Shown: positions 1 to 8,894, counted from the stretch's first letter. The stretch: 64,000 nucleotides of DNA from Allomuricauda sp. (GCF_028280385.1 NZ_JANQLX010000014.1:124001-188000); one strand, 5' to 3'. The notes: generated from the sequence alone by a model not told the origin. Numbers and translations are program-made.

Positions 1-353
1 TTGCCATTGCCAAGTTGAACAACTGCCCCACTTCTCCAAGAAAGATGCGCTTGGTAGCCGACTTGGTAAGAGGGAAGCAAATTGAAATGGCTTTGGCCAT
101 TTTGAGGTTCAACCCAAAGGAAGCTTCCAGAAAATTGGAGAAGTTATTGCTTTCGGCAATTGCCAATTGGGAAGCCAAAAATGAGGATGCAAGCATTGAG
201 GATGCTGACCTTTATATCAAGGAAATCCGTGTGGATGGTGGAACGATGTTGAAAAGACTTCGTCCTGCTCCCCAGGGAAGAGCACACAGAATTAGAAAAC
301 GTTCCAACCATGTTACCATGATCTTGGAATCCAATAACAACGTTCAAAGCTAG
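1..353 (+). CDS. rplV: 50S ribosomal protein L22, 5' end missing
   Basis: L22 lines the peptide exit tunnel and is assembled early into the large subunit. The reading frame is open from base 3, so the gene enters from the left and lacks roughly its first 20 codons. The visible part starts AIAKLNNC and continues with the family signature [18 protein letters not shown]. The C-terminal beta-hairpin region, [19 protein letters not shown], is the tunnel loop. The TTG at 15 is internal and is not a start. The gene is followed after 8 bases by rpsC in the usual S10-operon order. Confidence 0.97.
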   Translation, partial: AIAKLNNCPTSPRKMRLVADLVRGKQIEMALAILRFNPKEASRKLEKLLLSAIANWEAKNEDASIEDADLYIKEIRVDGGTMLKRLRPAPQGRAHRIRKRSNHVTMILESNNNVQS

Positions 354-361
354 AGTATAAT

Positions 362-1078
362 ATGGGACAAAAGACCAATCCGATAGGAAATCGTTTGGGA
401 ATTATCAGAGGATGGGAATCCAACTGGTATGGTGGAAACGACTACGGCGACAAGCTGGCTGAGGATGATAAGATAAGAAAGTATATCCATGCGCGTTTGG
501 CAAAGGCCAGCGTGTCAAGGGTAATTATTGAGAGAACCCTAAAATTAATCACCATCACCATTACTACAGCCAGACCTGGTATCATCATTGGTAAAGGTGG
601 GCAAGAGGTTGACAAACTTAAGGAAGAGCTTAAGAAAATCACCAACAAAGAGGTTCAGATCAATATCCATGAAATAAAAAGACCTGAGTTGGATGCCAAT
701 TTGGTAGCTGCTAGTGTTGCAAGACAGATTGAAAGCAGAATCTCATACCGTAGAGCCATCAAAATGGCGATTGCAGCTGCAATCCGTATGAATGCCGAAG
801 GAATCAAGATTCAGATTTCAGGACGTTTGAACGGTGCGGAAATGGCACGTTCAGAATCCTATAAGGAAGGAAGGATTCCATTGTCCACTTTCCGTGCAGA
901 TGTGGACTATGCTTTGCAGGAAGCCCACACTACGTACGGGAGATTGGGAATCAAGGTGTGGATCATGAAGGGAGAAGTGTATGGAAAAAGAGAACTTTCC
1001 CCGTTGGTAGGATTGTCCAAAGGTCAAGGTAAAGGCGACAAGCGTGATGGTAAAAAACCACAACGTCGTAGAAAGTAA
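362..1078 (+). CDS. rpsC: 30S ribosomal protein S3
   Basis: S3 belongs to the small-subunit head and helps form the mRNA entry channel. The 238-residue product starts [13 protein letters not shown], as expected for S3. It carries a KH domain with the GxxG loop [11 protein letters not shown] near residues 75-85, followed by the C-terminal S3 domain and a basic tail ending in KKPQRRRK. Length is normal for Bacteroidota. It sits between rplV and rplP with short spacers, so it is cotranscribed. No Shine-Dalgarno sequence is visible, only an A/T-rich leader, which is usual in this phylum. Confidence 0.98.
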   Translation: MGQKTNPIGNRLGIIRGWESNWYGGNDYGDKLAEDDKIRKYIHARLAKASVSRVIIERTLKLITITITTARPGIIIGKGGQEVDKLKEELKKITNKEVQINIHEIKRPELDANLVAASVARQIESRISYRRAIKMAIAAAIRMNAEGIKIQISGRLNGAEMARSESYKEGRIPLSTFRADVDYALQEAHTTYGRLGIKVWIMKGEVYGKRELSPLVGLSKGQGKGDKRDGKKPQRRRK

Positions 1079-1099
1079 TTAAGATAAAGTAAAGGTAAG

Positions 1100-1519
1100 A
1101 TGTTACAGCCAAAAAGAACGAAATTTCGTAAAGCCCAGAAGGGGCGTATGAAAGGGAACTCCCAGAGAGGACACCAGCTTTCCAATGGAATGTTCGGTAT
1201 CAAATCCTTGGATTCCCACTTCATCACCTCCCGTCAGATAGAGGCTGCTCGTATTGCTGCGACAAGGTATATGAAAAGACAAGGCCAGCTGTGGATCAAA
1301 ATTTTTCCGGACAAGCCCATTACAAAAAAGCCTCTTGAGGTACGTATGGGTAAAGGAAAGGGTGCTCCAGAATATTGGGTGGCCGTTGTAAAGCCCGGAC
1401 GAATCATGTTTGAAGTAGCCGGGGTTCCTATGGATATTGCAAAAGAAGCATTGCGACTTGCTGCGCAAAAGCTTCCTGTAAAAACCAAGTTTATCGTAGC
1501 TAGGGATTACTCCGCTTAA
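1100..1519 (+). CDS. rplP: 50S ribosomal protein L16
   Basis: L16 helps position tRNA at the A site and completes the peptidyl transferase region late in assembly. The 139-residue product starts [19 protein letters not shown] and has the conserved block [19 protein letters not shown] in the middle of the chain. Its length is typical. It follows rpsC by 21 bases and precedes rpmC, the standard order. Confidence 0.98.
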   Translation: MLQPKRTKFRKAQKGRMKGNSQRGHQLSNGMFGIKSLDSHFITSRQIEAARIAATRYMKRQGQLWIKIFPDKPITKKPLEVRMGKGKGAPEYWVAVVKPGRIMFEVAGVPMDIAKEALRLAAQKLPVKTKFIVARDYSA

Positions 1520-1538
1520 TTTTTAATTGAAAAGAAAG

Positions 1539-1730
1539 ATGAAACAATCAGAAATAAAAGAACTTTCAATTGAAGAGCTAAAGGAAAAGCTTGCCGATTT
1601 TAAAAAGCAACATGCTGATTTGAAAATTGCGCACTCCGTGACTCCTTTGGAAAATCCTTTACAGATTAGAAAAACAAGAAGGACGGTGGCAAGGTTGGCA
1701 TCTGAATTAACTAAAAGGGAATTGCAATAA
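1539..1730 (+). CDS. rpmC: 50S ribosomal protein L29
   Basis: L29 is a small helical-hairpin protein near the tunnel exit, close to the SRP docking site. I start it at the ATG at 1539 ([18 protein letters not shown]), which gives 63 residues, the usual size. An in-frame TTG at 1527 would add four residues of no family character. The motif [15 protein letters not shown] in the second helix is diagnostic. The gene lies between rplP and rpsQ. Confidence 0.96.
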   Translation: MKQSEIKELSIEELKEKLADFKKQHADLKIAHSVTPLENPLQIRKTRRTVARLASELTKRELQ

Positions 1731-1743
1731 TTGGTTTTGCCTT

Positions 1744-2004
1744 ATGGAAGATAAAAGAAATTTAAGAAAAGAAAGAATAGGCGTTGTTACCAGCAACAAA
1801 ATGGAAAAGTCCATTGTAGTTTCTGAGGTAAAACGAGTAAAACACCCTATGTACGGTAAGTTCGTTCTGAAGACCAAGAAGTATGTTGCACATGATGAAA
1901 AGAATGACTGCAACGAAGGCGACACCGTTAAAATAATGGAAACCAGACCATTGAGCAAGACGAAATGTTGGAGATTGGTTGAAATCCTTGAAAGAGCTAA
2001 ATAA
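1744..2004 (+). CDS. rpsQ: 30S ribosomal protein S17
   Basis: S17 is a primary 16S rRNA-binding protein of OB-fold type. The 86-residue product contains the family motif [19 protein letters not shown] followed by KHPMYGKFV and the [15 protein letters not shown] end. It is separated from rpmC by 13 bases and from rplN by 2 bases, which suggests translational coupling. Confidence 0.97.
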   Translation: MEDKRNLRKERIGVVTSNKMEKSIVVSEVKRVKHPMYGKFVLKTKKYVAHDEKNDCNEGDTVKIMETRPLSKTKCWRLVEILERAK

Positions 2005-2006
2005 TT

Positions 2007-2375
2007 ATGTTACAGCAAGAATCAAGATTAAAGGTTGCGGACAATACTGGTGCAAAAGAAGTTTTGACCATCCGCGTACTCGGAGGAACAAAGAGAAGAT
2101 ATGCTTCTTTGGGGGATAAGATTGTGGTGACCGTTAAGGAAGCCACTCCCAACGGGACTGTGAAAAAAGGTTCAGTTTCCACTGCAGTTGTGGTAAGGAC
2201 CAAAAAGGAGGTAAGAAGACCTGATGGTTCTTACATCCGTTTTGACGACAATGCCTGTGTACTTTTGAACCCAACAGGTGAAATGCGGGGAACCAGGGTT
2301 TTTGGTCCAGTGGCCAGGGAACTTAGGGACAAGCAGTTCATGAAGATCGTATCATTGGCTCCAGAGGTGCTTTAA
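2007..2375 (+). CDS. rplN: 50S ribosomal protein L14
   Basis: L14 lies at the subunit interface, forms bridges with 16S rRNA and is the docking site of RsfS. The 122-residue product begins [19 protein letters not shown]. Its central block [15 protein letters not shown] and the ending REKLRDKQF-like stretch ([19 protein letters not shown]) are those of L14. It starts 2 bases after the rpsQ stop. Confidence 0.98.
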   Translation: MLQQESRLKVADNTGAKEVLTIRVLGGTKRRYASLGDKIVVTVKEATPNGTVKKGSVSTAVVVRTKKEVRRPDGSYIRFDDNACVLLNPTGEMRGTRVFGPVARELRDKQFMKIVSLAPEVL

Positions 2376-2392
2376 CAGATAATATCAGTAAG

Positions 2393-2704
2393 ATGAAATT
2401 GAAAATAAAAACAGGGGATACCGTAAAGGTCATTACAGGAGACCACAAGGGCACCGAAGGTAAAGTGCTCCAGGTAGACCGTGAAAAGAACAAGGCCATC
2501 GTGGAAGGAGTCAATATGGTTTCCAAGCACGAAAAGCCAAGTGCAAAAAATCCTCAAGGAGGAATCGTGAAGAAGGAAGCCCCTATTCACATCTCCAACC
2601 TGTCGTTGATCGACCCCAAATCTGGGGATGCCACACGTGTAGGTTACGAAGTAAGGGATGGAAAGAAGGTTAGGTTTGCCAAAAAATCCAATGAAGTAAT
2701 TTAG
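2393..2704 (+). CDS. rplX: 50S ribosomal protein L24
   Basis: L24 initiates assembly of the large subunit by binding the 5' part of 23S rRNA. The 103-residue product has the KOW motif near its N-terminus ([20 protein letters not shown]), then [14 protein letters not shown] and a Bacteroidota-length tail. It is followed after 2 bases by rplE. Confidence 0.97.
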   Translation: MKLKIKTGDTVKVITGDHKGTEGKVLQVDREKNKAIVEGVNMVSKHEKPSAKNPQGGIVKKEAPIHISNLSLIDPKSGDATRVGYEVRDGKKVRFAKKSNEVI

Positions 2705-2706
2705 TT

Positions 2707-3258
2707 ATGAGTTACATTCCAAGATTAAAACAAGAGTACAAAGAGCGCGTGATCAAGGCGCTTTCCGAGGAGTTTGGATACAAGAACGTTATGCAGGTTC
2801 CAAAATTGGAAAAAATTGTTGTGAGCCGTGGTGTAGGTGCTGCCGTATCTGACAAAAAGCTAATTGACCATGCCGTAGAGGAATTGACCAACATTACAGG
2901 TCAGAAGGCCGTTGCCACCGTTTCCAAAAAAGACGTTGCTTCCTTTAAATTGAGAAAAGGAATGCCCATCGGCGCCAAAGTTACCCTTAGAGGGGAGCGC
3001 ATGTACGAGTTTTTGGACAGATTGATCACTTCAGCCCTTCCAAGGGTACGTGATTTCCAAGGGGTGAAGGCCACTGGATTTGATGGTAGGGGAAATTACA
3101 ACTTGGGTGTTACCGAGCAAATCATCTTCCCAGAGATCAATATTGACAAAATCAACAGAATCAACGGAATGGATATCACTTTCGTTACTTCTGCAGAAAC
3201 AGATAAAGAAGCTAAATCGTTGTTAACCGAATTGGGAGTACCCTTTAAAAAGAACTAG
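2707..3258 (+). CDS. rplE: 50S ribosomal protein L5
   Basis: L5 binds 5S rRNA and contacts P-site tRNA in the central protuberance. The 183-residue product has the N-terminal block [16 protein letters not shown], the [20 protein letters not shown] segment and the late motif [19 protein letters not shown]. Size and order are standard. The next gene, rpsN, starts one base after its stop codon. Confidence 0.98.
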   Translation: MSYIPRLKQEYKERVIKALSEEFGYKNVMQVPKLEKIVVSRGVGAAVSDKKLIDHAVEELTNITGQKAVATVSKKDVASFKLRKGMPIGAKVTLRGERMYEFLDRLITSALPRVRDFQGVKATGFDGRGNYNLGVTEQIIFPEINIDKINRINGMDITFVTSAETDKEAKSLLTELGVPFKKN

Positions 3259-3259
3259 A

Positions 3260-3529
3260 ATGGCTAAGGAATCAATGAAAGCCCGTGAAAGAAAAAGGGC
3301 AAAAATGGTTGCAAAGTATGCAGAGAAAAGAAAAGCTTTGAAAGAAGCTGGAGATTATGACGCTTTGCAAAAGCTACCTAAGAATGCATCCCCAGTGCGT
3401 ATGCGCAACAGATGTAAACTAACCGGTAGACCAAGAGGATATATGAGAACCTTTGGTATTTCTAGGGTTACTTTCAGGGAAATGGCCAATCAAGGCTTGA
3501 TTCCAGGTGTTAAAAAGGCAAGTTGGTAA
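3260..3529 (+). CDS. rpsN: 30S ribosomal protein S14, zinc-free form
   Basis: S14 is a small-subunit head protein. The product has 89 residues, the length of the non-zinc type; the zinc type has about 61 and two CxxC pairs. Only a single cysteine is seen in [16 protein letters not shown], so no zinc knuckle can form. The end, [17 protein letters not shown], is the S14 signature. It starts 1 base after rplE and is probably coupled to it. Confidence 0.98.
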   Translation: MAKESMKARERKRAKMVAKYAEKRKALKEAGDYDALQKLPKNASPVRMRNRCKLTGRPRGYMRTFGISRVTFREMANQGLIPGVKKASW

Positions 3530-3546
3530 ACAGATAAAGAAGAGAA

Positions 3547-3945
3547 ATGCTTACAGATCCAATTTCAGATTATTTGACCAGAATTAGAAATGCCAGTAGG
3601 GCAGGTCATAGGGTGGTGAACATTCCAGCATCCAATCTAAAAAGACAAATGACCAAAATTTTGTTTGACCAAGGATACATCTTGAGCTACAAATTTGAGG
3701 AAAACGAAACCCAAGGTAATATCAAGATCGCCTTGAAGTACGATAAGTTTACCAAAGAGCCCGTAATCAAGAAATTGCAAAGGGTGAGTAAGCCAGGACT
3801 TCGCAAATATGCTGGTTCCGAAGAGCTTCCAAGAGTACTTAACGGTTTGGGCATTGCCATTGTTTCCACCTCCCACGGGGTTATGACAAGCAAGCAGGCC
3901 AAACAAGAAAACGTAGGTGGCGAAGTTTTGTGCTACGTTTATTAA
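3547..3945 (+). CDS. rpsH: 30S ribosomal protein S8
   Basis: S8 is a primary binder of the 16S central domain and, in enterobacteria, the translational repressor of the spc operon. The 132-residue product starts MLTDPISDYLTRIRNASRAG and has the C-terminal signature GLGIAIVSTSHGVMTSKQA and ends GGEVLCYVY. Whether S8 regulates this operon cannot be read from the sequence. It lies between rpsN and rplF. Confidence 0.98.
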   Translation: MLTDPISDYLTRIRNASRAGHRVVNIPASNLKRQMTKILFDQGYILSYKFEENETQGNIKIALKYDKFTKEPVIKKLQRVSKPGLRKYAGSEELPRVLNGLGIAIVSTSHGVMTSKQAKQENVGGEVLCYVY

Positions 3946-3964
3946 TTGAGAAAAGAAAAGAAAA

Positions 3965-4507
3965 ATGTCTAGAATAGGTAACAATCCAATTACAATTCCA
4001 GAAGGTGTCACCGTAGAGGTGAACGAGAATGTAGTTACCGTAAAGGGTAAATTGGGAGAACTGGCCCAAGAATTTTCTGGAGTGGAGATCAAAGTTGAGG
4101 ATGGTAGTGTTCAAGTTGACCGTCCTTCTGATTCCAAAGAGCATAAAGCCAAGCATGGACTTTACCGTGCCTTGATCGCCAATATGACGGAAGGTGTTTC
4201 CAAAGGTTGGACCAAGGAATTGGAATTGGTTGGGGTTGGTTATAGAGCTAGCAACCAAGGACAAAAATTGGATTTGGCTTTAGGTTTCTCCCACAATATC
4301 ATTATGGATATTGCCCCTGAGGTTAAAATTGAGACCGTTTCCGAAAAAGGAAAGAACCCAATCGTGAAGTTGACTTCACATGACAAACAATTGGTAGGTC
4401 AAGTTGCCGCCAAGATCCGTGCCTTCCGTAAGCCAGAACCTTACAAAGGAAAAGGAATCAAGTTTGTAGGTGAGCAGATAAGAAGAAAAGCAGGTAAATC
4501 AGCATAA
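3965..4507 (+). CDS. rplF: 50S ribosomal protein L6
   Basis: L6 sits near the sarcin-ricin loop and the factor-binding site. The 180-residue product starts [19 protein letters not shown]. It shows two L6 repeats, the second carrying the signature [21 protein letters not shown] near the C-terminus. Size and position between rpsH and rplR are standard. Confidence 0.98.
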   Translation: MSRIGNNPITIPEGVTVEVNENVVTVKGKLGELAQEFSGVEIKVEDGSVQVDRPSDSKEHKAKHGLYRALIANMTEGVSKGWTKELELVGVGYRASNQGQKLDLALGFSHNIIMDIAPEVKIETVSEKGKNPIVKLTSHDKQLVGQVAAKIRAFRKPEPYKGKGIKFVGEQIRRKAGKSA

Positions 4508-4518
4508 TAAGTAAGACT

Positions 4519-4872
4519 ATGGGATTATCCAAGACTGAAAGAAGATTACGTATCAGAAGAAGAATCAGAAAGATTTCTTTTGGTACTGAAGCTAGACCAA
4601 GGTTGTCTGTCTTCAGAAGTAACAAAGAGATATACGCTCAATTGATCGATGACAATAAAGGTGTTACTTTGGCTGCTGCCTCATCAAGGGACAAGGACAT
4701 TGATGCCAAGGGAACCAAATCTGAAGTTGCTACCCTGGTAGGAAAAGCAATTGCGGAAAAAGCTAAAAAACTTGGTGTGGAAGCTGTCGCTTTTGATCGA
4801 GGCGGTAACCTATACCACGGAAGAGTAAAATCATTGGCAGAAGGAGCTAGGGAAGCAGGACTTAAATTCTAA
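4519..4872 (+). CDS. rplR: 50S ribosomal protein L18
   Basis: L18 binds 5S rRNA with L5 in the central protuberance. The 117-residue product starts [19 protein letters not shown], a basic N-terminal arm. [20 protein letters not shown] and the ending [19 protein letters not shown] are family signatures. It is followed after 6 bases by rpsE. Confidence 0.98.
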   Translation: MGLSKTERRLRIRRRIRKISFGTEARPRLSVFRSNKEIYAQLIDDNKGVTLAAASSRDKDIDAKGTKSEVATLVGKAIAEKAKKLGVEAVAFDRGGNLYHGRVKSLAEGAREAGLKF

Positions 4873-4878
4873 AAAACT

Positions 4879-5403
4879 ATGTACCAGAAATACAAAAACG
4901 TAGAAGCAGTAAAACCAGGTGGACTGGAGTTGAAAGATCGTTTGGTTGGAGTCCAAAGGGTTACCAAAGTAACCAAGGGAGGTAGAGCATTCGGTTTCTC
5001 AGCAATTGTTGTGGTTGGTGATGAAAATGGTGTAGTTGGTCATGGTTTGGGTAAGTCCAAGGAAGTGGCAACGGCCATTGCCAAGGCCATTGAAGATGCC
5101 AAAAAGAACTTGGTTCGTATTCCTTTGAACAACGGAACCCTTCCCCATGAGCAAAAAGGTAAATACGGTGGTGCACGTGTGTACATCCAGCCTGCTTCAC
5201 ACGGTACCGGGGTAATTGCCGGTGGTGCTGTAAGAGCGGTATTGGAAGCCGTTGGGGTACATGACGTACTGTCCAAGTCGCAAGGTTCCTCCAACCCACA
5301 CAACGTGGTTAAAGCTACTTTTGATGCCCTATTACAGTTGAGAGGTGCGCAAACAGTGGCCAAGCAAAGAGGAATTTCCTTGGAAAAGGTCTTTAAGGGA
5401 TAA
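4879..5403 (+). CDS. rpsE: 30S ribosomal protein S5
   Basis: S5 shapes the mRNA entry tunnel and takes part in decoding accuracy. The 174-residue product has the double-stranded-RNA-binding type N-domain ([38 protein letters not shown]) and the C-terminal S5 domain ([19 protein letters not shown]). Position and size are standard. It is followed by an unusual 95-base spacer built of 7-bp repeats before rpmD. Confidence 0.98.
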   Translation: MYQKYKNVEAVKPGGLELKDRLVGVQRVTKVTKGGRAFGFSAIVVVGDENGVVGHGLGKSKEVATAIAKAIEDAKKNLVRIPLNNGTLPHEQKGKYGGARVYIQPASHGTGVIAGGAVRAVLEAVGVHDVLSKSQGSSNPHNVVKATFDALLQLRGAQTVAKQRGISLEKVFKG

Positions 5404-5411
5404 AAAAATAA

Positions 5412-5488
5412 GTTGACAGTCTATAGTCAAAAGTAGTTAGGGGCCTTGCCAATCTGAGAAAACTAGAGACTAAAGACCAAGGACTAAA
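5412..5488 (+). repeat. degenerate heptamer repeat tract in the rpsE-rpmD spacer
   Basis: Two runs of 7-bp units occupy this spacer. At 5412-5439 there are four units: GTTGACA, GTCTATA, GTCAAAA, GTAGTTA. At 5461-5488 there are four more: AACTAGA, GACTAAA, GACCAAG, GACTAAA. The two runs are in the same register (49 bases apart, 7 x 7), so the whole spacer may be a decayed tandem array. It ends 10 bases before the rpmD start. A function is not known to me. Confidence 0.7.
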
Positions 5489-5498
5489 AACGGATAAG

Positions 5499-5678
5499 AT
5501 GTCAAAGATTAAAGTAAAACAGGTAAGAAGCGCCATCAAAAGGACGCAGGTTCAAAAAAGAACCTTGGAAGCCTTGGGTTTGCGTAGAATAGGTCATGTT
5601 GTTGAGCACGATGCAACGCCCAACATCCTTGGAATGATCAATAAAGTAAAACATTTGGTTTCCACTGAGGAAGCTTAA
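5499..5678 (+). CDS. rpmD: 50S ribosomal protein L30
   Basis: L30 is a small ferredoxin-like protein of the large subunit. The ATG at 5499 opens a 59-residue frame starting MSKIKVKQVRSAIKRTQVQ and continuing ALGLRRIGHVVEHDATPNI, the L30 signature. It ends at the TAA at 5676-5678. Its length is exactly that of bacterial L30, and it lies between rpsE and rplO as expected. Confidence 0.97.
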   Translation: MSKIKVKQVRSAIKRTQVQKRTLEALGLRRIGHVVEHDATPNILGMINKVKHLVSTEEA

Positions 5679-5691
5679 AATATAAACGTAC

Positions 5692-6144
5692 ATGGAATTA
5701 CATAATCTAAAGCCAGCAGAAGGCGCTGTACATAAAGAAGGAAAACGTGTAGGTAGAGGAGAAGGTTCCGGAAAAGGCGGTACAGCTACCCGCGGACACA
5801 AAGGTGCCAAATCTAGATCTGGATATTCCAAAAAGATTGGTTTCGAAGGTGGACAAATGCCCTTGCAAAGACGTGTTCCCAAGTTTGGTTTTAAAAACAT
5901 CAACAGAAAGGAATACCAAGGAGTGGGCTTGGACAAGCTTCAGGAATTGGTAGACAAAGGTGTGGTGAAGAAAGAAGTAACCTTGGAAACTTTGGTGGAG
6001 AACCGTTTGGCACACAAAAACGATTTGGTAAAAATATTGGGGAATGGTGAATTAAAGGCCTCCCTTAAAGTATCAGTTCATAAATTTACTGCTTCCGCAA
6101 AAGCGGCAATCGAGGCTGCAGGAGGTGAGGCAATAAGTTTATAA
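5692..6144 (+). CDS. rplO: 50S ribosomal protein L15
   Basis: L15 is a late-assembling large-subunit protein with a long glycine- and lysine-rich N-terminal extension that threads through 23S rRNA (GKRVGRGEGSGKGGTATRG, residues about 18-37). The C-terminal domain ends KFTASAKAAIEAAGGEA, the family signature. It has 150 residues. It is followed after 10 bases by secY, as in other spc operons. Confidence 0.98.
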   Translation: MELHNLKPAEGAVHKEGKRVGRGEGSGKGGTATRGHKGAKSRSGYSKKIGFEGGQMPLQRRVPKFGFKNINRKEYQGVGLDKLQELVDKGVVKKEVTLETLVENRLAHKNDLVKILGNGELKASLKVSVHKFTASAKAAIEAAGGEAISL

Positions 6145-6154
6145 GGATAAAAGC

Positions 6155-7498
6155 ATGAATAAATTTCTTGAGACCATATCAAATATTTGGAAAATTGACG
6201 AGCTAAGGCAACGAATCATCGTTACCCTTGGCTTGCTTTTGGTTTACCGATTTGGTGCCCAAGTGGTACTTCCAGGTATTGATACTTCCCAATTGGCACA
6301 ATTGACCTCAAGTACCGAACAGGGTATTTTGGGAATTCTTAATGCTTTTACCGGGGGTGCATTTGCCAACGCATCCGTTTTTGCTCTTGGAATCATGCCC
6401 TATATCTCTGCATCCATTGTGGTCCAGTTGATGGGAATTGCCATTCCATACTTGCAAAAACTACAAAAGGAAGGTGAAAGTGGTCGAAAGACCATAAATC
6501 AGATTACCCGTTGGTTGACCATCGGTATCTGTATTGTTCAAGCGCCAGCCTACTTATATGGTTTAGGTGCCTTGGGTGTACCAGATAGTGCCTTTGTTTT
6601 GGGAAAAGGTATGGACTTCATTATTCCTGCAGTGATCATTTTGGTGACCGGTTGTGTGTTTGCCATGTGGTTAGGGGAAAAAATCACCGATAAAGGAATT
6701 GGGAATGGTATTTCCCTTTTGATCATGATCGGAATCATTGCCACAATGCCACAGGCATTTGTTCAGGAGTTTATCTCAAGAACAACCAATAACACCGGTG
6801 GTATCATGTTCATGTTGATTGAGGTGATCATCTGGTTCTTGGTAATCTTGGCCAGTGTGCTTTTGGTTATGGCAGTTCGTCAGATTCCCGTGCAATATGC
6901 TAGAAGAACAGCTTCTGGCGGGTACGAGAAAAACGTCATGGGCTCAAGACAATATATCCCTTTGAAGCTGAACGCTTCCGGGGTAATGCCGATTATCTTC
7001 GCGCAAGCTATTATGTTTGCACCAAGTTTGTTGGGAAAAACTTTTAACAATACCGCTGTAGGTCAGTGGATGGAAGTGCAGTTTGCCGACATATTCGGCT
7101 TGGCCTATAACATTTTGTTCGCATTGTTGATCATCATATTCACCTATTTCTATACGGCCATTACCGTTCCAACGAACAAAATGGCGGACGATTTGAAGCG
7201 TAGCGGTGGATTTATTCCGGGTATTAGGCCTGGAAAGGAAACGGGCGATTATTTGGACAAGATCATGTCCATGATCACCTTGCCAGGTTCGGTATTCTTG
7301 GCCTTGTTGGCCGTATTACCGGCAGTGGTCGTGAAATTGATGGACGTACAAGGTACTTGGGCCATGTTTTATGGAGGAACCTCCCTATTGATTATGGTAG
7401 GTGTGGCCATTGACACGGTGCAACAGGTCAATTCATATTTGTTGAACAGACACTATGACGGTTTGATGAAGACCGGCAAGAATAGAAAAGTAGCATAA
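6155..7498 (+). CDS. secY: preprotein translocase subunit SecY
   Basis: SecY is the channel-forming subunit of the SecYEG protein-conducting channel in the inner membrane. The 447-residue product is highly hydrophobic, consistent with ten membrane segments. It has the first signature LLVYRFGAQVVLPGID near the N-terminus, the plug region after ILNAFTGGAFANASVFALGI, and the cytoplasmic loop signature GSRQYIPLKLNASGVMPIIF. Size is normal. It is the last gene of the spc part and shares its transcript with rplO. Confidence 0.98.
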   Translation: MNKFLETISNIWKIDELRQRIIVTLGLLLVYRFGAQVVLPGIDTSQLAQLTSSTEQGILGILNAFTGGAFANASVFALGIMPYISASIVVQLMGIAIPYLQKLQKEGESGRKTINQITRWLTIGICIVQAPAYLYGLGALGVPDSAFVLGKGMDFIIPAVIILVTGCVFAMWLGEKITDKGIGNGISLLIMIGIIATMPQAFVQEFISRTTNNTGGIMFMLIEVIIWFLVILASVLLVMAVRQIPVQYARRTASGGYEKNVMGSRQYIPLKLNASGVMPIIFAQAIMFAPSLLGKTFNNTAVGQWMEVQFADIFGLAYNILFALLIIIFTYFYTAITVPTNKMADDLKRSGGFIPGIRPGKETGDYLDKIMSMITLPGSVFLALLAVLPAVVVKLMDVQGTWAMFYGGTSLLIMVGVAIDTVQQVNSYLLNRHYDGLMKTGKNRKVA

Positions 7499-7501
7499 TT
7501 A

Positions 7502-7564
7502 GACGATAGACTGGAATCGATAGACATTGTTCTAACGACCAAGGACTATAAACTAAAGACTAAA
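7502..7564 (+). repeat. heptamer repeat tract upstream of infA
   Basis: Nine consecutive 7-bp units fill almost the entire 68-base spacer between secY and infA, for example GACGATA, GACTGGA, ATCGATA, GACCAAG, GACTATA, AACTAAA and GACTAAA. The last unit ends two bases before the infA ATG. Units share a GAC-start and A-rich end but vary, so the array is old or under little constraint. It shares units (GACCAAG, GACTAAA) with the rpsE-rpmD spacer. Confidence 0.75.
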
Positions 7565-7566
7565 TA

Positions 7567-7782
7567 ATGGCAAAGCAGCCAGCAATAGAACAAGACGGAA
7601 CAATTATAGAGGCATTGTCAAATGCCATGTTCCGTGTAGAATTGGAGAACGGGCACGTGGTAACGGCGCATATCTCCGGGAAGATGCGTATGCACTATAT
7701 CAAATTGCTTCCCGGTGATAAAGTAAAGTTGGAAATGAGCCCGTACGATTTAACAAAAGCAAGAATTACTTACAGATACTAA
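7567..7782 (+). CDS. infA: translation initiation factor IF-1
   Basis: IF-1 is an OB-fold factor that occupies the A site during initiation. The 71-residue product carries the family blocks [20 protein letters not shown] and [19 protein letters not shown] and ends TKARITYRY. The position between secY and rpmJ is the usual junction of the spc and alpha parts. It is preceded directly by a heptamer repeat tract. Confidence 0.98.
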   Translation: MAKQPAIEQDGTIIEALSNAMFRVELENGHVVTAHISGKMRMHYIKLLPGDKVKLEMSPYDLTKARITYRY

Positions 7783-7786
7783 GACG

Positions 7787-7903
7787 ATGAAAGTAAGAGC
7801 ATCAATAAAGAAGCGTAGTGCCGAATGCAAGATTGTTCGCAGAAAGGGCAGATTGTACGTGATCAACAAAAAGAATCCTAGATTTAAACAAAGACAAGGG
7901 TAA
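7787..7903 (+). CDS. rpmJ: 50S ribosomal protein L36, zinc-free form
   Basis: L36 is the smallest large-subunit protein. The ATG at 7787 opens a 38-residue frame starting [20 protein letters not shown] and ending NPRFKQRQG, followed by TAA at 7901-7903. Only one cysteine is present (residue 14); the other zinc ligands of the CxxC...C...H form are replaced, with Phe where His is usual in the final PRHKQRQG motif. So this is the zinc-independent type. It starts 4 bases after infA and ends 2 bases before rpsM. Confidence 0.97.
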   Translation: MKVRASIKKRSAECKIVRRKGRLYVINKKNPRFKQRQG

Positions 7904-7905
7904 TT

Positions 7906-8280
7906 ATGGCAAGAATTGCAGGTGTAGATATACCTAAACAAAAGCGTGGAGTAATTTCACTTACCTACATTTACGGAATTGGTAAAAGTAGGGCCCAGGA
8001 AATCTTGGAAAAAGCACAAGTAAGTGAGGATACCAAGGTTTCTGATTGGAACGATGACGAAATAGGACGAATCCGTGAAGCGGTTTCCGCCTACACCATT
8101 GAAGGTGAACTTCGCTCAGAGACACAATTGAACATCAAACGTTTGATGGACATCGGTTGTTATCGTGGAATTCGTCACAGAGCAGGGTTGCCCCTAAGAG
8201 GTCAGCGTACCAAGAACAACTCTAGGACAAGAAAAGGAAAAAGAAAAACAGTTGCCAACAAGAAAAAAGCAACGAAATAA
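7906..8280 (+). CDS. rpsM: 30S ribosomal protein S13
   Basis: S13 is a head protein that contacts P-site tRNA and forms bridges with the large subunit. The 124-residue product starts [19 protein letters not shown], has the helix-two-turn-helix segment around [18 protein letters not shown], and ends in the basic signature [19 protein letters not shown] plus a lysine-rich tail. It is the first gene of the alpha part. Confidence 0.98.
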   Translation: MARIAGVDIPKQKRGVISLTYIYGIGKSRAQEILEKAQVSEDTKVSDWNDDEIGRIREAVSAYTIEGELRSETQLNIKRLMDIGCYRGIRHRAGLPLRGQRTKNNSRTRKGKRKTVANKKKATK

Positions 8281-8287
8281 TAATAAA

Positions 8288-8411
8288 TAGTCATTAGTCT
8301 TTAGAAGTTAGAAGAATCTGTTTGAAATGTAAAAGTCTAGGATTCCAATAACCAAGAACTAACACCGCGGACCGCTGAAGCTTTGGCGGAGGCGCAGCTA
8401 AAAACTAAAAA
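8288..8411 (+). repeat. heptamer repeat tract in the rpsM-rpsK spacer
   Basis: Seven-base units are recognisable from 8288 (TAGTCAT, TAGTCTT, TAGAAGT, TAGAAGA) and stay in register through weaker units to ACCAAGA and ACTAACA at 8351-8364. A 33-base GC-rich block (8365-8397) then interrupts the array. Two identical units, CTAAAAA CTAAAAA, at 8398-8411 lead up to the rpsK ATG at 8414. This is the third such spacer in the operon. Confidence 0.65.
8365..8397 (+). other. GC-rich hairpin-forming block inside the repeat tract
   Basis: This 33-base block is strikingly richer in G and C than its surroundings and breaks the 7-bp register of the flanking repeats. CCGC at 8372-8375 can pair with GCGG at 8386-8389 around a 10-base loop containing AAGCTT. 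It looks like an inserted short element; its origin is unknown to me. Confidence 0.4.
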
Positions 8412-8413
8412 GT

Positions 8414-8806
8414 ATGGCAAAAGCAAGTACAAAGACAACCAAGAAGCGCAAAGTGGTCATCGAATCCACAGGGGAGGCACACATTGTAGCTTCATTCAAC
8501 AATATCATTATTTCCCTGACCAACAAAAAAGGAGATGTTATCTCTTGGTCTTCCGCTGGGAAAATGGGCTTTAGAGGTTCTAAAAAGAACACTCCTTATG
8601 CTGCCCAGGTTGCTGCGGAGGATTGTGCAAAAGTGGCACATGAAGCAGGTCTAAGAAAAGTAAAGGTATATGTGAAGGGACCTGGTAATGGTAGGGAATC
8701 CGCAATTCGTTCCATCCATAACTCAGGAATTGAGGTTACAGAGATCATTGACGTGACCCCACTACCACACAACGGTTGTAGACCCCCTAAAAGAAGAAGA
8801 GTTTAA
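8414..8806 (+). CDS. rpsK: 30S ribosomal protein S11
   Basis: S11 lines the E-site mRNA path on the platform. The 130-residue product has the blocks [37 protein letters not shown] and the late signature [19 protein letters not shown], followed by a basic end. The ATG at 8414 follows directly on the heptamer tract. Size and order are standard. Confidence 0.98.
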   Translation: MAKASTKTTKKRKVVIESTGEAHIVASFNNIIISLTNKKGDVISWSSAGKMGFRGSKKNTPYAAQVAAEDCAKVAHEAGLRKVKVYVKGPGNGRESAIRSIHNSGIEVTEIIDVTPLPHNGCRPPKRRRV

Positions 8807-8830
8807 TTAATCATAATTTGGGCCCATTAG

Positions 8831-8894
8831 GGTCTTCACGCGAAAGCGCAGACCGATTATCGAAGGATAAGCCTTAATTCATAATCGCGCTTTC
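8831..8894 (+). promoter_or_regulatory. structured leader before rpsD, candidate S4 autoregulatory RNA
   Basis: Several complementary segments lie in the rpsK-rpsD spacer. GGTCT (8831-8835) can pair with AGACC (8850-8854), enclosing CGC-GAAA-GCG (8839-8848), a GNRA-type hairpin. GATTAT (8855-8860) pairs with ATAATC (8881-8886). GAAAGCGC (8842-8849) can pair with GCGCTTTC (8887-8894), which either replaces the first hairpin or forms a pseudoknot through its loop. The 3' arm ends 13 bases before the rpsD start. S4 is a known autoregulator and binds pseudoknotted leaders in other bacteria; the assignment here is inference. Confidence 0.55.

Noticed and set aside
5404..5498. Possible extra small gene between rpsE and rpmD
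   Set aside because: The spacer is filled by heptamer repeats and has no frame with ribosomal or other protein character.
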